The notes below the pieces were generated by a model. The model ran no database searches. It was not told the DNA's origin and worked only from the letters and a program-made list of their open reading frames with translations. From positions 28,325,032 through 28,389,031 of the forward strand of contig NC_080420.1 of the NCBI RefSeq assembly GCF_029873635.1: 64,000 bases of DNA, given 5' to 3'. This DNA is from Malania oleifera (lineage: Eukaryota > Streptophyta > Magnoliopsida > Santalales > Ximeniaceae). Below are positions 12,003 through 23,937 of the stretch, one piece after another (positions within the stretch are counted from its first letter, which is position 1; each line of letters begins with the position of its first letter). The translations under genes and the position numbers were made by a program.

Positions 12003-14015
12003 TTAGTCCTCTCTGGAAGAGTTGTGATTGTCATATTCAGAGTTGCCTCCTCCTAGGTCACTAGATGCATTAGAGGGAGTACCAACCGTCGATTGGCGAT
12101 CGTCATATGCTTGTACACTCAAAGAGGCCTCCTCCTCTGCTGAAACATAAGCTAGGGAAGCTACGGTTGGAAATGGTACTTGAATGGGTGCCTGGGAGGT
12201 AGGCTCAAGTGCCACTAGGGTAGCAGAGGAGGTTGATGGTGGAGAGACTACCCTAGATTGGCTGTAGCGCCATATGACAGGGGGAGGTTGGATTTGTAGT
12301 GGAATTAGTAGTCGTGGTATGTCGACTGGGACCATGAGAGCAGAAGTTGTAGCTGGGGCTAGGGGAATAAGTGCCAATGGGGGTAGGCGCCCAGAGGCAG
12401 GTGTTGTACTATGAGTAGTGGCAAAAGGTGAAGCGGGAGACTAAGCCTCCCCTGTTGTAGCAACTAGCATTGAAGCCACTTCTTCCCTTTCACTAGAGGA
12501 TTCAATCTCAATCATAATTTTTGAGCTAGCCAAAGATTTGGCATGGTGAGCATAAGATGGATGAGTGGGCAAATGTCTGATTGGGGAGGTTGCTAGAGAT
12601 GGTGGACAAGCCGAAGTAACAGTAGGGACAGGGGGGCGGGATGGAGGGACATGATGGTCCGCCATAGTGGCAAATGCAGGAAGGTTAATAGATTCAACCA
12701 CCTACGGAGATATGAACTACAAGATCTCAAACAAACCCTGAAAACCCGCATCTCCGTGCTCATATGCACCAACTCAGAGCGAACAAGCTCTAGATCATCC
12801 TCCCCAGTTAGAGGTATAGAAGAGAATGTTGATGGTGATGATGCTGCGGCTGATGTAGAGGGCACATCTACTATTCTCTTCTTCCTTTTCAGAGCACAAC
12901 AAGGTGGTGGACCTGATAAATGTATAGGCTCATCCTCAAGGATATTCCAAAACTTTGGTACAAGCAGCTCAAATCACTGGGATCCATCGAATGGGGCCCA
13001 CAGATGAACTTTCAATCTGGCAGTGGCTACCAATGGTAAACTTTGCCGCCATGACCTTTCAGTCATTACCTTGCCAATGGGAATGTGTGCCTCTGAATTC
13101 CCAAGGTTAATCTTCAAGTGCTGTAGCATGGCCATGATAAGTTGGGCATAAGGGATGAAGGGCCGTCTCAGCTCCTTAGGGGACTGTCCACTGGCAGGCT
13201 TAGGTGGCGGCCTTTTCAGCTTTGGGTGTTTCACATTCCTTAGATAAAAATTAGTCATTTCATATACTAGTAACTAAGGTACATTCAATTGCATTCCTTT
13301 ATGTACTGCATATAGCGCCTGCAGATGAATGCCATGCCGTTAAGAATGATGTCTCGAGGTGTAGATGTTATGCTAAAGAATTAAATCCCACAGAAGAAAA
13401 TAATCGACGAATCTGCTTCAGGCTATACAGGTGCCACATACCATGTTACCACCATCATAATACTGATCATGGAATATGTGGTGGATGATATGACGAACAT
13501 CGGTAGAGTAGAGTACCTCGCATGGTGTGTCATCAGTCTCTGCCTAGACCAAGCCCTATAAATAAGGGCGGAAGTAAGCTCAATCCCAATGTCGTGGATA
13601 GTAGTGGACCACACCACCATTGTCGGATCATGTTGCATATTCTGATAAAATGCTCGAATCAGGGCTGGGTGATAAAAGGTTGCTGGTGGCGCCATATAAT
13701 GGTTGAACTTCCTCATTTCAAGGATATCGACACAACGTCTTTTCTTTTCATAAGCCCGTGTCTTATCTAATTTGAAGCTTACATTGGGCAGAAATCGTAG
13801 TCGTCCAAGGTCATTCTTTGAATGCTCTGCCTTCTGCGGTTCTTTGCTAGCTCTGGTCGGGCTTGTGATGACTAGCCTCTTATTGTAGCTAGGAGGTGTT
13901 CAGATTCTGATGAAGTTGCGTCACGCAACTGAGTAGGGATCCTTCTCCTCTTGCTAGGGGCTCGATACGATTGAGGTTGATTGGATGCAACCCTATATTT
14001 GGCATCAAGAGGCAT
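12003..14015 (-). pseudogene. extra ORF, plant-transposon-domain protein
   Basis: The minus strand encodes, in several broken frames, a protein starting MPLDAKYRVASNQPQ at 14015 with a basic Ser/Arg-rich N-terminus. A central region (13716 to about 12974) resembles the 'putative plant transposon protein' domain found in many plant genomes. Recognisable pieces are MRKFNHYMAPPATFYHPALI, an RDIILNGMAFI segment near 13340, and RRPFIPYAQLIMAMLQHLKI near 13165. A Pro/Ser/Val-rich tail runs down to 12003. At least two stops and several frameshifts interrupt it. Such ORFs accompany Athila-like elements; their function is unknown. The domain call rests on pattern memory, not a search. Confidence 0.6.
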
Positions 14016-14689
14016 TCTTGTGCTAAGGGGGGAAAAAGGGTAGATTCGGAAGAGAAATGCAGGGAAGGATTTGAGAGTAGGTGAAACCAAGTACCCAGAC
14101 CCTAAGCTGCATTGAATAGATGGTGTGCCTAAGTGAGAGTGTCGCCAGTGCTATGACTTCCCAGAGTGGTTGTCGAAAGAACCCTGAGGAGCGACGGACG
14201 CTGGCAAAGCTTGGACGACGAAGTCTTAAGTGGGGGCGATGAAGGTCGACTGGGATGGTGGACTGTGGAGGTTTGAACAATCATAAGGGAAAATGGGTTT
14301 CGAAAAGACTTTTTGTGCCACACCGTCCAAGTCACACTGAATTCTCACTTGGTCATGCTTGGTCGCCCACCTCCGTACCCAATTTTTTTTTTTTTTTAAA
14401 GGAAAAGAAAAACCTTTGGGTACAGAGGTTCATCGTCTTCAGCTAGACGCATCAACAGTACACCTTGAAATTATCCTGGTTCAATAACAAGCATGTTGTC
14501 CTGCACTTCTTCTTTGAACCATGTATCATTTACGCAGATGTTCCCTTCTAACCCAGAGACTATATCATGAATTGAAAGAATTTGTTCACAAGGGTCATCC
14601 GGGTCAGATAGAGGGTTTCTTTCTTATTGAATCATCTCCCCTAAAGGATTCCTCCATAAAATCGAAGGGGCAACATCCTCAACACACTC
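14016..14689 (-). other. spacer between protease and extra ORF
   Basis: The minus strand holds short frame pieces without recognisable reverse transcriptase motifs, plus a poly-T/poly-A run at 14382-14398. The absence of polymerase sequence here is what marks the element as lacking most of pol. Confidence 0.5.
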
Positions 14690-15360
14690 ATCGATCATAT
14701 CAATGTCCATATTATGGATGTCTTTAGGTGGATGCTGAGATGCATGGAATACATTCAGTTGAAGCTACATATTACCAAAGGATACATCTATGATCCTTAT
14801 CCTACATTGAATATAGGCATTTGTCGTGGCCAAAAAGGTTTGTCCTAATAGGACAAGGATTGGGTCTTTTGTTAGGTCAAAGGGTTCCATATCCAAGACT
14901 ATAAAGTCAACCGAAGTCAACCAAATAGTAGAATTCATCAACTTTAACTAAAACTTCCTCTATTACACCTCAGGATTTTTTCACCGACCGATCAACAAAA
15001 CTTAATGTTACTAGGGTGGGCTTCAGCTCTCCTAAATTAAATTGTTTGAAAACCGAGTATGGTAGAAGGTTCACGCTGGCTTTTAAATCTAAGAGGGCCC
15101 TATCAATTGTGGAATTACCGATTACGCATGAAATAGTTGGAGAACCAGGGTCTTTGATCTTAGAAGGGAGGTGACGTAAAAGGATTGAGCTTGCATGCTC
15201 AGTCCACTTGACTTGCTTGTTCATATGCACCCTTGATTTTTGTTTTTGTGTGCATAGGTCCTTGAGGAATTTAGCATATGCAGGTATTTTCTTGATTGCG
15301 TCTAAGAGAGGGATGTTGACCTTAACTTGCTTAAATGTATCCATGATGGATTCAATAGTG
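14690..15360 (-). pseudogene. gypsy aspartic protease region
   Basis: The open part (15344-14970) encodes a segment highly characteristic of plant gypsy Gag-Pol: VNIPLLDAIKKIPAYAKFLK, then CVIGNSTIDRALLDL, then SVNLLPYSVFKQF and TLVTLSFVDRS. In active members the catalytic motif reads Asp-Leu-Gly-Ala-Ser. Here it is Asp-Leu-Lys-Ala-Ser (15089-15075), so the invariant Gly is lost. Downstream pieces in another frame (VDFIVLDMEP, then a GQ.FLATTNAYI segment) correspond to the protease C-terminus and flap region. Protease would mature the virus-like particle; this copy is inactive on both counts. Confidence 0.85.
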
Positions 15361-15399
15361 GTATCCTTTCTAGATTTAAAGGGTGCAAGGAGAGCTGCA

Positions 15400-16597
15400 G
15401 GGTAAGGGGCTACAAGAATATGGTGGGAAGTGTTTCATTTTCTGGCTAGGTGGCTGCTTCAGTGTCTGTTGCCGACTCATAGGAAAAAGGGGCGCCTATT
15501 TCTATAGTTTTGGCTCTCTTCTTTTCTTTATCTTTTGCTTGGGTTATTGGCTCCCCGACCCTATTGTTTTTCTCCTTACCACTCCTAAGTGTGGTTATTG
15601 CCTAGGCATGTACTTTATGCGATGAAGAGTCTACTGTAGTCTCACTTTCTATTTCATATTGACTCTGAGGCATTGTTTGCGGCTGGCTTGGAAACTCACC
15701 TTTGTTTCTCCCGCTAACTGACCTAGTGAGTTATCCCATAGTGGTCTCTAGTTTAGCTATGGATTGTGAGTGAGACTGGAGTATTTTCCGCTTCACGTGG
15801 CGATCTGCTTCAATGCTTTGTAAGGTTTTCAACACTGTCTCTTCAAAAGACTCATGGTTAAATTGTTAAATATATGGTTGTTTAAACAATGATGAACTCT
15901 GCATTGCAATAGAGGGATCTTGGAATGTTGGATATGGCCAAGGTAGTGAAGCACTCAGGTTCTGCGGAGGTCTTTAGACTTGGAAGTCTAGAGCTTGTGG
16001 CCTCCAGGGGAAGTTGGGGTGTTGCTTCCATTCGAATCCATAGGTATTTGAGTCGTAGTTCTTTGTTTGTCAGTCATACCAATGGTGGGTGGCCTTTATT
16101 TCCTTCTGCATAAGCTTAATTTGGGAAGGCGTGTGTGGGCAATTATAATATGTATGCACAGGGTTGAAACAATCTACACAAACCTCTACACACGCCATCA
16201 ATTGCGATTGTTGTCGTATAGACAAAAACTGATCAAGTTTCTGGGATATGGTGGGAAGAGTAGGGCTTAGGTCCTAGCTCGTGGCTAATGCGTAAACTTC
16301 CTTAGGTTTAGAAGTTGATGGATTAGGTAGTCTATGAGTAGCAACCATGTGCTGTTGAGAGTTTTCAGCCAGATTTTCAAAGAGATTCCAGGCCTTGTTC
16401 TCATGCTTAGTGAGGAAAGTACCTTCGCACGATGCATCAACTATGGACCTATCTCTCTCGATCAACCCTTCGTAGAAATTTTGGACTAATTTCCACTTAG
16501 GGACTTGGTGGTGTTGACATTTATGGAGTAGGTCCCTAAGGCGCTCCCAAGTCTCGAAAAAGAGTTTCCAATCAATTTATGAGAAACTTGTGATGGC
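15400..16597 (-). pseudogene. gypsy Gag, C-terminal half
   Basis: On the minus strand the sequence resumes after the inserted LTR with FFETWERLRDLL and continues CQHHQVPKWKLVQNFYEGL. These are the conserved end of the gypsy gag domain. An open stretch (16465-16274) follows. A zinc knuckle CVDCFNPVHTYYNC (C-x2-C-x4-H-x4-C) is encoded at 16180-16139 after one stop. This joins the N-terminal half at 18848-19316 once the LTR between them is ignored. Confidence 0.82.
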
Positions 16598-16601
16598 CCT
16601 T

Positions 16602-18847
16602 TGTTGGCCTTACAAGGCTTAAAATATTGTTATCTTGCTTTGATGCTAAAAAACAAATGGAATTTAACATATTTGTGTGAGTAATGTAATCTCAGGGCTC
16701 ATATATGAGAAAGCAAGGTCAAAGTGCTCACAAGGATCAAATGAAACTTAAAAGAGTCAAAGCATGGATTTAAAGATGATATTTTAAAGTTTGAAGAAAA
16801 TGAGGACATGGATGATAATCCATAGAAAATTGAGAAGTCAAAAGAGCAAAAGAAAAGCAACGAGAAAGAGCTCAAAGAAAGACAAAGCATGAAGACTCAA
16901 GAACCTAGAATGTGAAAAGTCTTAAAAGTCTTCATGTAAGTACTTTAATGTTTAAATATCGTTTGAAATATTAAGAAACTCTTAAGTTAACTTCTTGGAC
17001 CTAGATAACTTTTAACATAATTGGAAAATATTTTTATAAGGTCAAAAATTGTTTCAAAAAGGTTAGAATCATTTTTGGAATAAAAAACACCAAAAATAGG
17101 ATTTCCCAATTGCTGTCATTTTTCATATATCCGCATTAAGGTGCAAGTTTCCCTATGAAAACCTTCTTATTTTAAAAAGTCTTCAACATGAAAGTTATAG
17201 TATTTTCTCTTAGATTTCATTTGACACCAAGAACACCTAATTTGGAGTTGTATAGAAAACATTATAACTAAAATACTGAAGCAAGTTCGAAGTTGTGAAC
17301 CAACTGAACACTGTTCACGACAGAACATCAGAAGACTGAACCGAACACTTTGGTCGTCTGACCCTTGTCCTCGATCATCTGAAGAATAACTTTAGTTTAC
17401 TAAAGATTAAGTTCAGTCGTCTGAAGTTTTTGCTGAAATTTTTCTAAAGAGGTAGAACCACCTCAGACGACTGAACTCGAAAGTTCAGACATCTGAACAC
17501 TGTTAACAGACATATTTTTAAAAAATTTTACTTTTTAAATATTAGTTGCTTGGAATCCAAACTTTCTAAAAACTTGGGAAATACTCCAAGTAAACTTGGG
17601 CAACAAGAAAACCCTTTTGAATGCCTATAAATACATGGTTTTGCAAATCAAAGTACACCATGAATTGAAAAATCCATTTGAGAAGCTGAAAGCACTTTTG
17701 TTCTTACAAAGTTCTCTTATTCACTTATTGAAAATCTTTTTTGCTAAGATATTCTGAAGTGCTGATCCTTCCTCCTCTAAATTCCTACTGCTAATCCTCA
17801 TCTAAGAAGGATATTGGTGAATTCTACACTTGAGCTTCATTCTATTTCATATTGATATTTCTACATTGAGGTATATTGTGCTGAAATTGTACTAACTTGC
17901 TCTTTGTGAGAGTATATTTGTATGCAGATTATATCTTGTTTCTTGTAGTTCTTTGACGTTCCAAGGATTGTTTGGATTGTTGGCTAAGTAAGGGGATATT
18001 GCTTAGAGAGGTGGGCTCTAGCCTAAAGGAGTGACCGAACGAGGGTACATCGTTTGGAGAAGGCGGATCTAGCCTTAACCAAGGAGTGTTGTAAAGGTTT
18101 GTTCTACCCATTAAAGGAACAAATTTAGTGTCTGTCTCACTCTTTCTTTCCCTACTCTTTATTTTAAGTACATATTTAAATTGCATGGATGGTTTAAATT
18201 GAAAATCATATATACCATGTATATTTGGGAATCAAGTAAACTTAAAGTTTAATTTTGATTTAGGTTGCGGAAACTGAAAGGGAGTACGTTAGTTATACCA
18301 TATCTTGCAGAAACCATACGGGAGTATGTTACTTGGTTAAACATCCCAAAGATAAATTAACTGAGAGTTTATTTGAACTCTGAATATTGGGAAGAGTGTG
18401 GATATTTTGTTGATTGGATTTCATATTACACATTATATTAAAGAAGCAAATCCATTACTACTGGGCTTAATTCAAATTTATAACCAGTGCTGATAACAAA
18501 AGCTGATAGTTGAATTTAATATATTGATATATTGTGGCTGAATGGTTTAAAGTTTGAATGTGTTTATATTCCAAAGAGTATTGAATCTTGCATACTTCCA
18601 TTAATTTAATAGTGTTGTAGTTAACTTATACTTGGGAAATTAATTGGTTGTTTGGTTTGAATATTGTGCTTAATTGATTGGTTGTTTAATTGTGTTGTTG
18701 ATTGGATAAAGGAAACTGTGTGATTGACAAATTAAAACAACAAGTCAAGAATTGGTTAAAAGAAATAAAATAAGGTTAAGGATTCTTAAAAGGAATTAAA
18801 AGAAATTTTTATAATCCAATTCACCCCCCCCCTCTCTTGGGACTACA
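16602..18847 (+). repeat. solo LTR, family A copia (plus strand)
   Basis: This 2,246 bp LTR begins TGTTGGCCTTACAAGGC and ends CTACA. Its 3' end carries the C-rich block CCAATTCACCCCCCC (18816-18840) found in every family A LTR here. It is the only family A copy in plus orientation. It splits the gag of the Athila/Tat-like element. Flanking bases CCTT occur on both sides, consistent with a short target duplication (4 bp clear, the fifth not matching). A TATA box lies at 17626-17633. Upstream of it (17290-17500) is a cluster of AGTCGTCTGA-type near-palindromes. No internal domain is left, so it is a product of LTR-LTR recombination. Confidence 0.86.
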
Positions 18848-19316
18848 CCTTACTTTTCACTCTCCGAAGCTGATTAGTCTTCCCAATTGAAAAGTACTTT
18901 TTAAAGAATTCATGTTGCATGGTGGCCCAGTTGGTCACCGAGTTCAGTTCTAAAGATGTCAGCCAATATTTGGCCTTATCCTTTAGAGAGAACGGGACGA
19001 GCCGAAGATGGAAAGCATCATCACTAAAATTAGGGATGCGAATGGTTGAAAAAATTTTCAAGAACTCATCTAGATGTTGATAAGGATTTTCAGTGGAGTT
19101 CCCATAAAAGTTGGGTAGCATCGAGATGATCAAAGTATTGATCTTAAATTGTGCCACCTGGACATCCAAGAACTAAATGCAAGATGGCAATGTGTATGCC
19201 TTCAGTACAAAGTAGTCCCTAAGAGGTCGAAGGTGTTGCTCTCCCACCATAGGTGGGTGAGGAGCATGAGGCTTCAGGATTTGTTCAATGGGAACCGAGG
19301 GGTTATCTTCAACCAT
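18848..19316 (-). pseudogene. gypsy Gag, N-terminal half
   Basis: On the minus strand gag starts at 19316 (MVEDNPSVP...), reads through an RPLRDYF motif, and meets one stop before FLDVQVAQF. It then continues with the retrotransposon gag domain: SMLPNFYGN, ENPYQHLDEFLKI, FSLKDKAKYWLTSL and EFFKKYF. It breaks at NQLRR, exactly where the solo LTR enters. Gag forms the particle that packages the RNA. The gag domain assignment is firm. Confidence 0.87.
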
Positions 19317-19602
19317 TGCTTTCAGTTCAAACGACTTAGCTTCTCCAAATTAGAGATAGGTTTCCGAAGGGACCTATGGGACTTTTCAATATCAAGATCT
19401 ATAAGAATAATCTCGAGTTCCAAAGAATGCAGACCAAACATACACACTTGTAAGCACACAAATTCAGACTTTAAAAATAGGAAAAAAAATAAAGAAAATA
19501 GAAATTAACAAAGAAAGTGAAAACAAAATGAGAGCAACTCAAAAGAACAAAGGCAATAATACTCTAAAGCGAAAGTTGGTTTATAACCGTAGCCAAGTCC
19601 CT

Positions 19603-19618
19603 AGCAACGGCGCCAAAA
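19603..19618 (-). promoter_or_regulatory. primer-binding site
   Basis: The minus strand reads TTTTGGCGCCGTTGCT just inside the 5' LTR. TTGGCGCCGTTGC is the typical primer site context of Athila/Tat-type gypsy elements. Confidence 0.82.
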
Positions 19619-19620
19619 TT

Positions 19621-21187
19621 TGGTAGGCTCACTAAGACTTGGGTCCTTAACTACCAAAAATAATATTTATAAAACCTAAATTAATCCCAAGTTCAGTAGA
19701 AAGTGGGTAAGTCGCTTGCAACACAGTTATTAAATCGCTTCCGACTTAGTTTACTAATTCCTTGTATGCAAAAGAAGTGAAAGATGGTATTTTGCAATGG
19801 TGATTATCTAACAACTACCAAAATGCACATAAACAAAAACAAATACTACTGTAAAGCAGGTAAATTTCTAAGTTACCCTACTCCTACAAAGCAATACTGT
19901 GGTTTGAATCAGATGTTGGATGTCATGCTTCTAACTACGCTAATCTAGACTTCCATAGAAGTACTAACCCAAGCAGGCCAAAGTGGGAAAGGGGCGATCG
20001 AGGGCACAGGGTAGCAAGGGTGCACCAACCGTCCGGAGTACGGTCAGGAACCAAAGTATACCCTATCTCAATGATAATGAACACCACCGCAGTTCCGTAG
20101 TTGACTATTTCCCTCTGACTAATACGTAGCAGTGCTTATCCTTATCTGCAACCTTTCATAAAACACACGACAAGTAAATGGAAAGTAGTAAATTGAAAGC
20201 AATAAATGAAAGTATGAGTAAAAAGATCATCCCTTTATCATTCCAAACATCTGTCACTAACGCCATAAGTACAAGAGGAGATCCTAATATACACGGTTGT
20301 CGCATGAATGCCGCTGATTGTCATAGGTCGTCGGACACTCCATACACAAACCAAAACTACTCTACTCCTATTCTATCTTGACTCTCAATGACTTCCTAAG
20401 TTTGTCACTCACCTAAGAGAGGCCAAAGAGGAACCCAGAGCTTGTGTTCATAGTGAATACATATAGGCTCTAGGGTTTACAAGGTTTGTTTTACAAATTA
20501 GGAAAGGTTACAGTGAATCTCGCGTAGAAGATCATTGATGTCGACCAAGTCGCTCCTCTGTCATTCTTGTGCACGCCCTAGTCAGATCTCGCAGGAAGTC
20601 AGGGATTTGAGTCTTTAATGTCTTCGACTTTGTTGTGCTTCGGGGTCTTGATGGTCGAGTTGGTGGTCGAGACTTGCAGTATCTCGGTCTTCAAGAATTC
20701 TCAGTATCTCGATATAGTCACCTCGGAAGGTCTCTTGGTCGACCATTTCGTCGAGACTCTCGGTACTTTTGAATTTAAGTTCTGTCTTAGTATGTCAACG
20801 TAGTCACCCTAAGGGGTCACTTGGTCAAGCACCTGGTCAAACCTTGCAGCATTCTTATCTCAGTCTGAACCTTAGAGTTTTGAGTGGAAGACTAAGTCGC
20901 CCTTGTGGTTCGCTGGTCGCGCCACATGGTCGAGCATCATCTTCTTGTCCATTTATGTTATGAAGCCTTTGGAGTTTGGCTGAATGTATGGATTGGAGCT
21001 TTGAATCCTCCAAATCCTCATTGTCTTCTTGTAATTCCTACCTCCATGGTTTTAACCTGTTTTTCTTGAAAAGACAAACAAACCTTGCATAGCTCTGAAC
21101 AATGATAACTTTGGATAAATACATAATAAAATGAGGATAAGCACAGGTAAATAAGGGTCTAAAATCATATATTTTTGGGACTCATCA
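19621..21187 (-). repeat. 5' LTR of Athila/Tat-like element
   Basis: This 1,567 bp LTR is bounded on the plus strand by TGGTAGGCTC and GGGACTCATCA. On the minus strand it therefore starts TGATGAGTCCC. Its U3 side (20455-21187) is repeated at 9289-10017. Between 20540 and 20935 are several GGTCGACCA or TGGTCGAG-type motifs. Confidence 0.86.
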
Positions 21188-22140
21188 TTAGTTTTGGAGC
21201 TGAATGTACCCAAAAATTCCTCCCTAACTGAAAATTATGCGCAAGCAAACTTAGAATACAAACGAATAGATCTATACTTAGTTGATTTAACCACTCTAGT
21301 ATCCAAGTCGGGCATACAAGGTCTAAATCGAGTGGATTTAGTTCTAACACATCTGTGACATTAAGCAAGACATGTCAGAGCTTATGGTACTCAAAAACTC
21401 TTCTTTGACTAAAAATTATGCATTTATAAGAAAACCTAGAATACAAGCAAGTATATCTATATGTACTCAGTTGATTTAAACACTCAAGTGTCCAAGTCAG
21501 GCATATGAGGTCCAAATCGTGTGGGGTTAGTTCTCACATGTATGTGACATTGACAGTGCCAAAAAACTTCTCCCTGACTAAAAATTATGCTATTAGAAGT
21601 AAACTTAGAATACAAGCAAGTAGATCTATATTTGGTTGATTCAAGTACTCGGGTATCCAAGTCAGGCAAACAAGGTCCAAATGGAGTGAGGTTAGTTCTG
21701 ATATGTCAATGACATTGAGTTGGATGTATCAGAGCTAACGATGCCCAAAAACTTTTCCCCGACTGAAAATTATACGCTTAGAAGCAAACATATAATACAA
21801 GCAAGTAGATCTATACTTAGTTGATTTAACCACTCAAGTGTCCAAGTCGTTCTTACGAGGTCCAAACCAAGACGGGTAAGTTTTGACATGTCTATGACAT
21901 TGAGTTGGATGTGTCAGAACTGACGGTACCCAAAAAATCCTCTCCAACTGAAAATTATGCACTTAGAAGCAAACTTAGAATACAATAAGTTCATCTATAC
22001 CTAGTTGATTTAGATACTTAGGTGTCCAAGTCACGCATACGAGGTCCAAACCGAGTGTGGTCAGTTACGACATGTTCATGACATTGAGCTGGACGTGTTG
22101 GAGTTGACAGTGCCCAAAAACTCCTTCCTGGCTAATCAAA
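21188..22140. repeat. satellite-like tandem array, ~180 bp unit
   Basis: At least five head-to-tail copies are anchored by the phrase 'actgaaaattatgc', ending at 21240, 21421, 21590, 21775 and 21960, with a partial sixth ending near 22136. The spacings are 181, 169, 185 and 185 bp. Each unit also carries 'gtagatctatacttagttga', 'gtccaagtc.ggcatacgagg' and 'tcagttctgacatgt' in the same order. No reading frame persists through the array. It starts exactly at the outer edge of the gypsy 5' LTR and runs towards the CACTA end. Confidence 0.87.
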
Positions 22141-23018
22141 CTTAGATATTTAAAATTGTATCATTTATTGTTTAACTATGTATAATCATTCTTACTATCA
22201 AATCATTTCTACTTATAGTATGTATATATTCAAAAATTTTATTAATTTATAAGGTCTGCGGTGTGTTGAATAATGATGAGTACAATGACGAGCATAGTGA
22301 TAATGATGCAGATGATTTTTTTGTATTTTTTGTTATGTGAATAGATCATGTATATATATGATGTATACACATTGTAACTATTTTTATGCATATATATTTT
22401 CATTTTCTTAACAATTATAGGAATTGATTCTCAATTATGGTTCAATATTTTGTGTGACGAAAATTAATTATCGGGTTCTCAAAGGAATTTCTGCGTGATT
22501 TTGTGAAAAAAAAAAAGAATTTTAATTATTACAAACTTTTAGTGACACTTTTTTAACCATCACTAAAAGTTGGGTAGTAATGACTGCTGTAGATCCGTCA
22601 CTAAAAGTGTCCCAATAGTGACGGTTGCTAATGGTCACTAAAAGTAGGAAAATAGTGAGCGCTTCAAACCATCTCTAAAAGAAGGACAATAGTGATGGTT
22701 GCAAACCGTCGCTAAAACATGACAATAGTGACAATTTTAAAATCGTCACTAATAGTATGTCTTTAGTGACTATTTTTCAATCCACAAATTGTTTCAGTTA
22801 TAGTGACAGCATTGCACTTTTAGTGATGATCCGCCTGTGTCACTAATACTCCATTATTAGTGACGGTTTCGAAAAGTGTCATAAATAGTCAGTTGAAACT
22901 GTCGTTATAGTCACCAATCCATAAGTGTCACTAAGTCGTCACTAATAATTAATAGTGATAGTTTTCTATTATTAGTAACAGTTTAAAATCGTCACTAAAA
23001 TTCTTCTTTTTTGTAGTG
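22141..23018 (+). mobile_element. CACTA transposon end with subterminal array
   Basis: The plus strand ends with TTTTTTGTAGTG at 23018, the complement of the CACTACAAAAAA terminus of En/Spm-type elements. Inside it (22530-23005) is a dense cluster of AGTGACGGTT and its complement AACCGTCACT or GTCACTAAAAG, often paired as small inverted repeats. These subterminal repeats bind the transposase in CACTA elements. An acidic frame ending in NDEHSDNDADDFF near 22310 may be the end of a transposase gene. The bases after the end, TCT, would be the 3 bp target duplication. The left end was not found; a poly-A segment at 22508 could be a degenerate one. Confidence 0.72.
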
Positions 23019-23159
23019 TCTAAGCATGTGACTATCCACACGTTTTCTACCTCCTGGTTCTCTAATAGATTTCCTTAGCTTGATTAAATCACTATCTATA
23101 GCAAAGTTTATGTCTTTTTCTTGAAAGGGCTCTCTTGGTATTATCCTTACCAATTAAAA

Positions 23160-23870
23160 GAAAATTCGGAAAGAAGACGACATCACTTAGACTTAAACTC
23201 CATATTTTTAAATTTTTAATTTTTCTTTTGGACTGTGATGTTTTCTTCTATGATTAATCTTATCTTGTAAGCCACATCACCATTTCCTATTAAAATGTGA
23301 TCTACAATCTCCTTGCTATTGTGCAATTTCAATTCGATTGTGTCATCCCACCATTTGCTTTTATGAATTCCATCCACTAACCCTCCATTTGTATATCCAA
23401 TAGCTTCAATGGTTGCCTTACTTCTTAGATGAAGGGGAAATCCTTTAATGCTTATCCATCTCATGTTTTTTACTAGCAAAAGGGTTCCATTTGTTGATGC
23501 AGAGGAGTTGGTTTTGATAGGTGTGCTGGTTCTAGATAGTAGTACTTTTAGTGCCTTCTCTTTCAGAGTTGAAAATGAAAAGTAATTAATCAAAGGAAAA
23601 CTATTTGACTCAAAAGCCACCCTTCACCTTCCAAGATTTTTTTGCACCACTCTCCTAATTCACCTAAATTCCTTAAACTATCATCAAATATATGAATGAG
23701 ACACATTTTAGAAAATTTATTCTCTTCTTTCTGCTTGTGAAGTTTGGGTATGTAAGTAATCCAAACTCAAGAAAACTTAGTCCACAGTCTCTACTTGTGT
23801 GCAAGTCTTCTTCTTTTGCAGCTTGTAGATATAATTTTTCTTAGTTCAACCAATTTCCAAAAAACTTTTA
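23160..23870 (-). pseudogene. LINE ORF1-like remnant
   Basis: The minus-strand frame at 23620-23216 encodes NMRWISIKGFPLHLRSKATI followed by EAIGYTNGGLV. This is the conserved core of the DUF4283-type RNA-binding domain in ORF1 of plant L1 LINEs. Upstream pieces (ENKFSKMCLIHIFDDSLRNL near 23690, ILEGEGW near 23620) belong to the same domain family. It ends near a Lys-rich tract and is broken by stops. The copia element at 23938 is inserted just upstream, and the remainder of ORF1 may lie beyond 36498. Confidence 0.6.
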
Positions 23871-23937
23871 GAGGTTTTTTTTTTTTTTGCTTTGAAAGGT
23901 TGCTTCTTCTTTTTTTCCCCTATAATTCTTTGTAGGT

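Larger units (their letters stand above)
9289..21187 (-). mobile_element. Athila/Tat-like Ty3/gypsy element (nested-into)
   Basis: On the minus strand the order is 5' LTR (21187-19621), primer site, gag, protease, an extra ORF, a long noncoding tract, polypurine tract, and 3' LTR start (10017-9289). The primer site beginning TTGGCGCCGTTGC, the LTR start TGATGAGTCC and an additional non-pol ORF are the features of non-chromoviral plant gypsy elements (Athila/Tat side). Reverse transcriptase, RNase H and integrase are not recognisable between protease (14690) and the extra ORF (14015), so this copy is non-autonomous or internally deleted. A solo copia LTR splits gag, and the 3' LTR is truncated by a gypsy LTR at 9288. 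Confidence 0.83.

Noticed and set aside
12003..14015. Extra ORF considered as an envelope-like gene
   Set aside because: No signal peptide or transmembrane segment is visible; the pieces fit the plant transposon-domain family better.
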